From JAPLKB01 sp964532465 (GTDB taxonomy: Bacteria > Desulfobacterota > Syntrophorhabdia > Syntrophorhabdales > Syntrophorhabdaceae): a stretch of DNA of 14,926 bases. Shown in pieces: positions 14,844 through 14,926 of the stretch. Made by a program: the position numbers and the translations under genes. The DNA lies in assembly GCA_964532465.1 (NCBI GenBank), contig CAZHHX010000070.1:1-14926 (forward strand). The letters are read 5' to 3'. Under the pieces are notes generated by a model that saw only the letters and a list, made by a program, of their open reading frames with translations, ran no database searches and was not told the DNA's origin. Each line of letters starts with the position of its first letter. Within the stretch, counting starts at the first letter, position 1.

Positions 14844-14926
14844 TTAAGAAATCCGTAAACGTAATTGTTTCCCGAGTGCTGCTGCAAAACGCTCCAGGGT
14901 TGATAGCTTGATGTCTTCTGCATGGT
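14844..14926 (-). CDS. C-terminal end of an Xre/HigA-type antitoxin-like HTH protein
   Basis: The minus strand enters the window in an open frame that reads HAEDIKLSTLERFAAALG, then KQLRLRIS and a TAA at 14846-14844. The pattern of an acidic residue pair, LSTL, xxFAxALGxxL and a short beta-like tail is the typical end of small Xre/HTH_3 antitoxins paired with RelE/HigB-type toxins. The helix-turn-helix itself and any partner toxin would lie beyond the right edge. Only 26 codons are visible, so the family call is good but the toxin-antitoxin role is inferred. Confidence 0.65.
   Translation of the reverse strand, partial: HAEDIKLSTLERFAAALGKQLRLRIS

Overview
The window suggests a strictly anaerobic, H2-metabolising bacterium, most likely of the Desulfobacterota (deltaproteobacterial) type. 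This is inferred from the combination of a tungsten aldehyde:ferredoxin oxidoreductase, an Mvh-type [NiFe] hydrogenase, a long HdrA and an HdrD-like protein, and from the resemblance of the DUF2293 gene to proteobacterial relatives. No rRNA or tRNA is present to confirm it.

Layout. (1) At the left edge (1-218, minus strand) there is the start of a gene that leaves the window, a possible 32-codon ORF, and a promoter with an upstream dyad. (2) Positions 492-10331 hold one tightly packed minus-strand operon, transcribed right to left: hdrD-like, hdrA, mvhD, mvhG, mvhA, hydrogenase maturation protease, aor, small polyferredoxin. It ends at an intrinsic terminator (371-408). Its promoter (10421-10449) carries the same dyad and spacer module as the left-edge promoter. 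(3) Positions 10500-11370 hold a plus-strand DUF2293 gene with an N-terminal zinc-ribbon-like segment; it appears frameshifted near its start. (4) Positions 11372-11660 are a tandem array of seven 46-48 nt units with a two-unit higher-order period. (5) Positions 11875-14499 encode a SIR2-domain protein with a long TPR-like C-terminal half, a candidate NAD+-consuming anti-phage effector. It is visibly more A+T-rich than the operon (about 37% versus 50% G+C in sampled lines). (6) Positions 14500-14926 hold degenerate repeat copies and the C-terminal end of a minus-strand Xre-type antitoxin-like gene cut by the window edge.

How the genes work together. MvhA/MvhG oxidise or produce H2. MvhD passes electrons to HdrA, whose flavins can split electron pairs between a high-potential branch (the HdrD-like subunit) and a low-potential ferredoxin branch. 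AOR with its polyferredoxin exchanges low-potential electrons with aldehyde/carboxylate couples. The gene set parallels BamB-F of class II benzoyl-CoA reductase, with a hydrogenase where Bam uses an NADH-type module. This suggests an H2-linked tungstoenzyme complex, which is an inference. The right-hand part is accessory DNA carrying defence and toxin-antitoxin type genes set among repeats.
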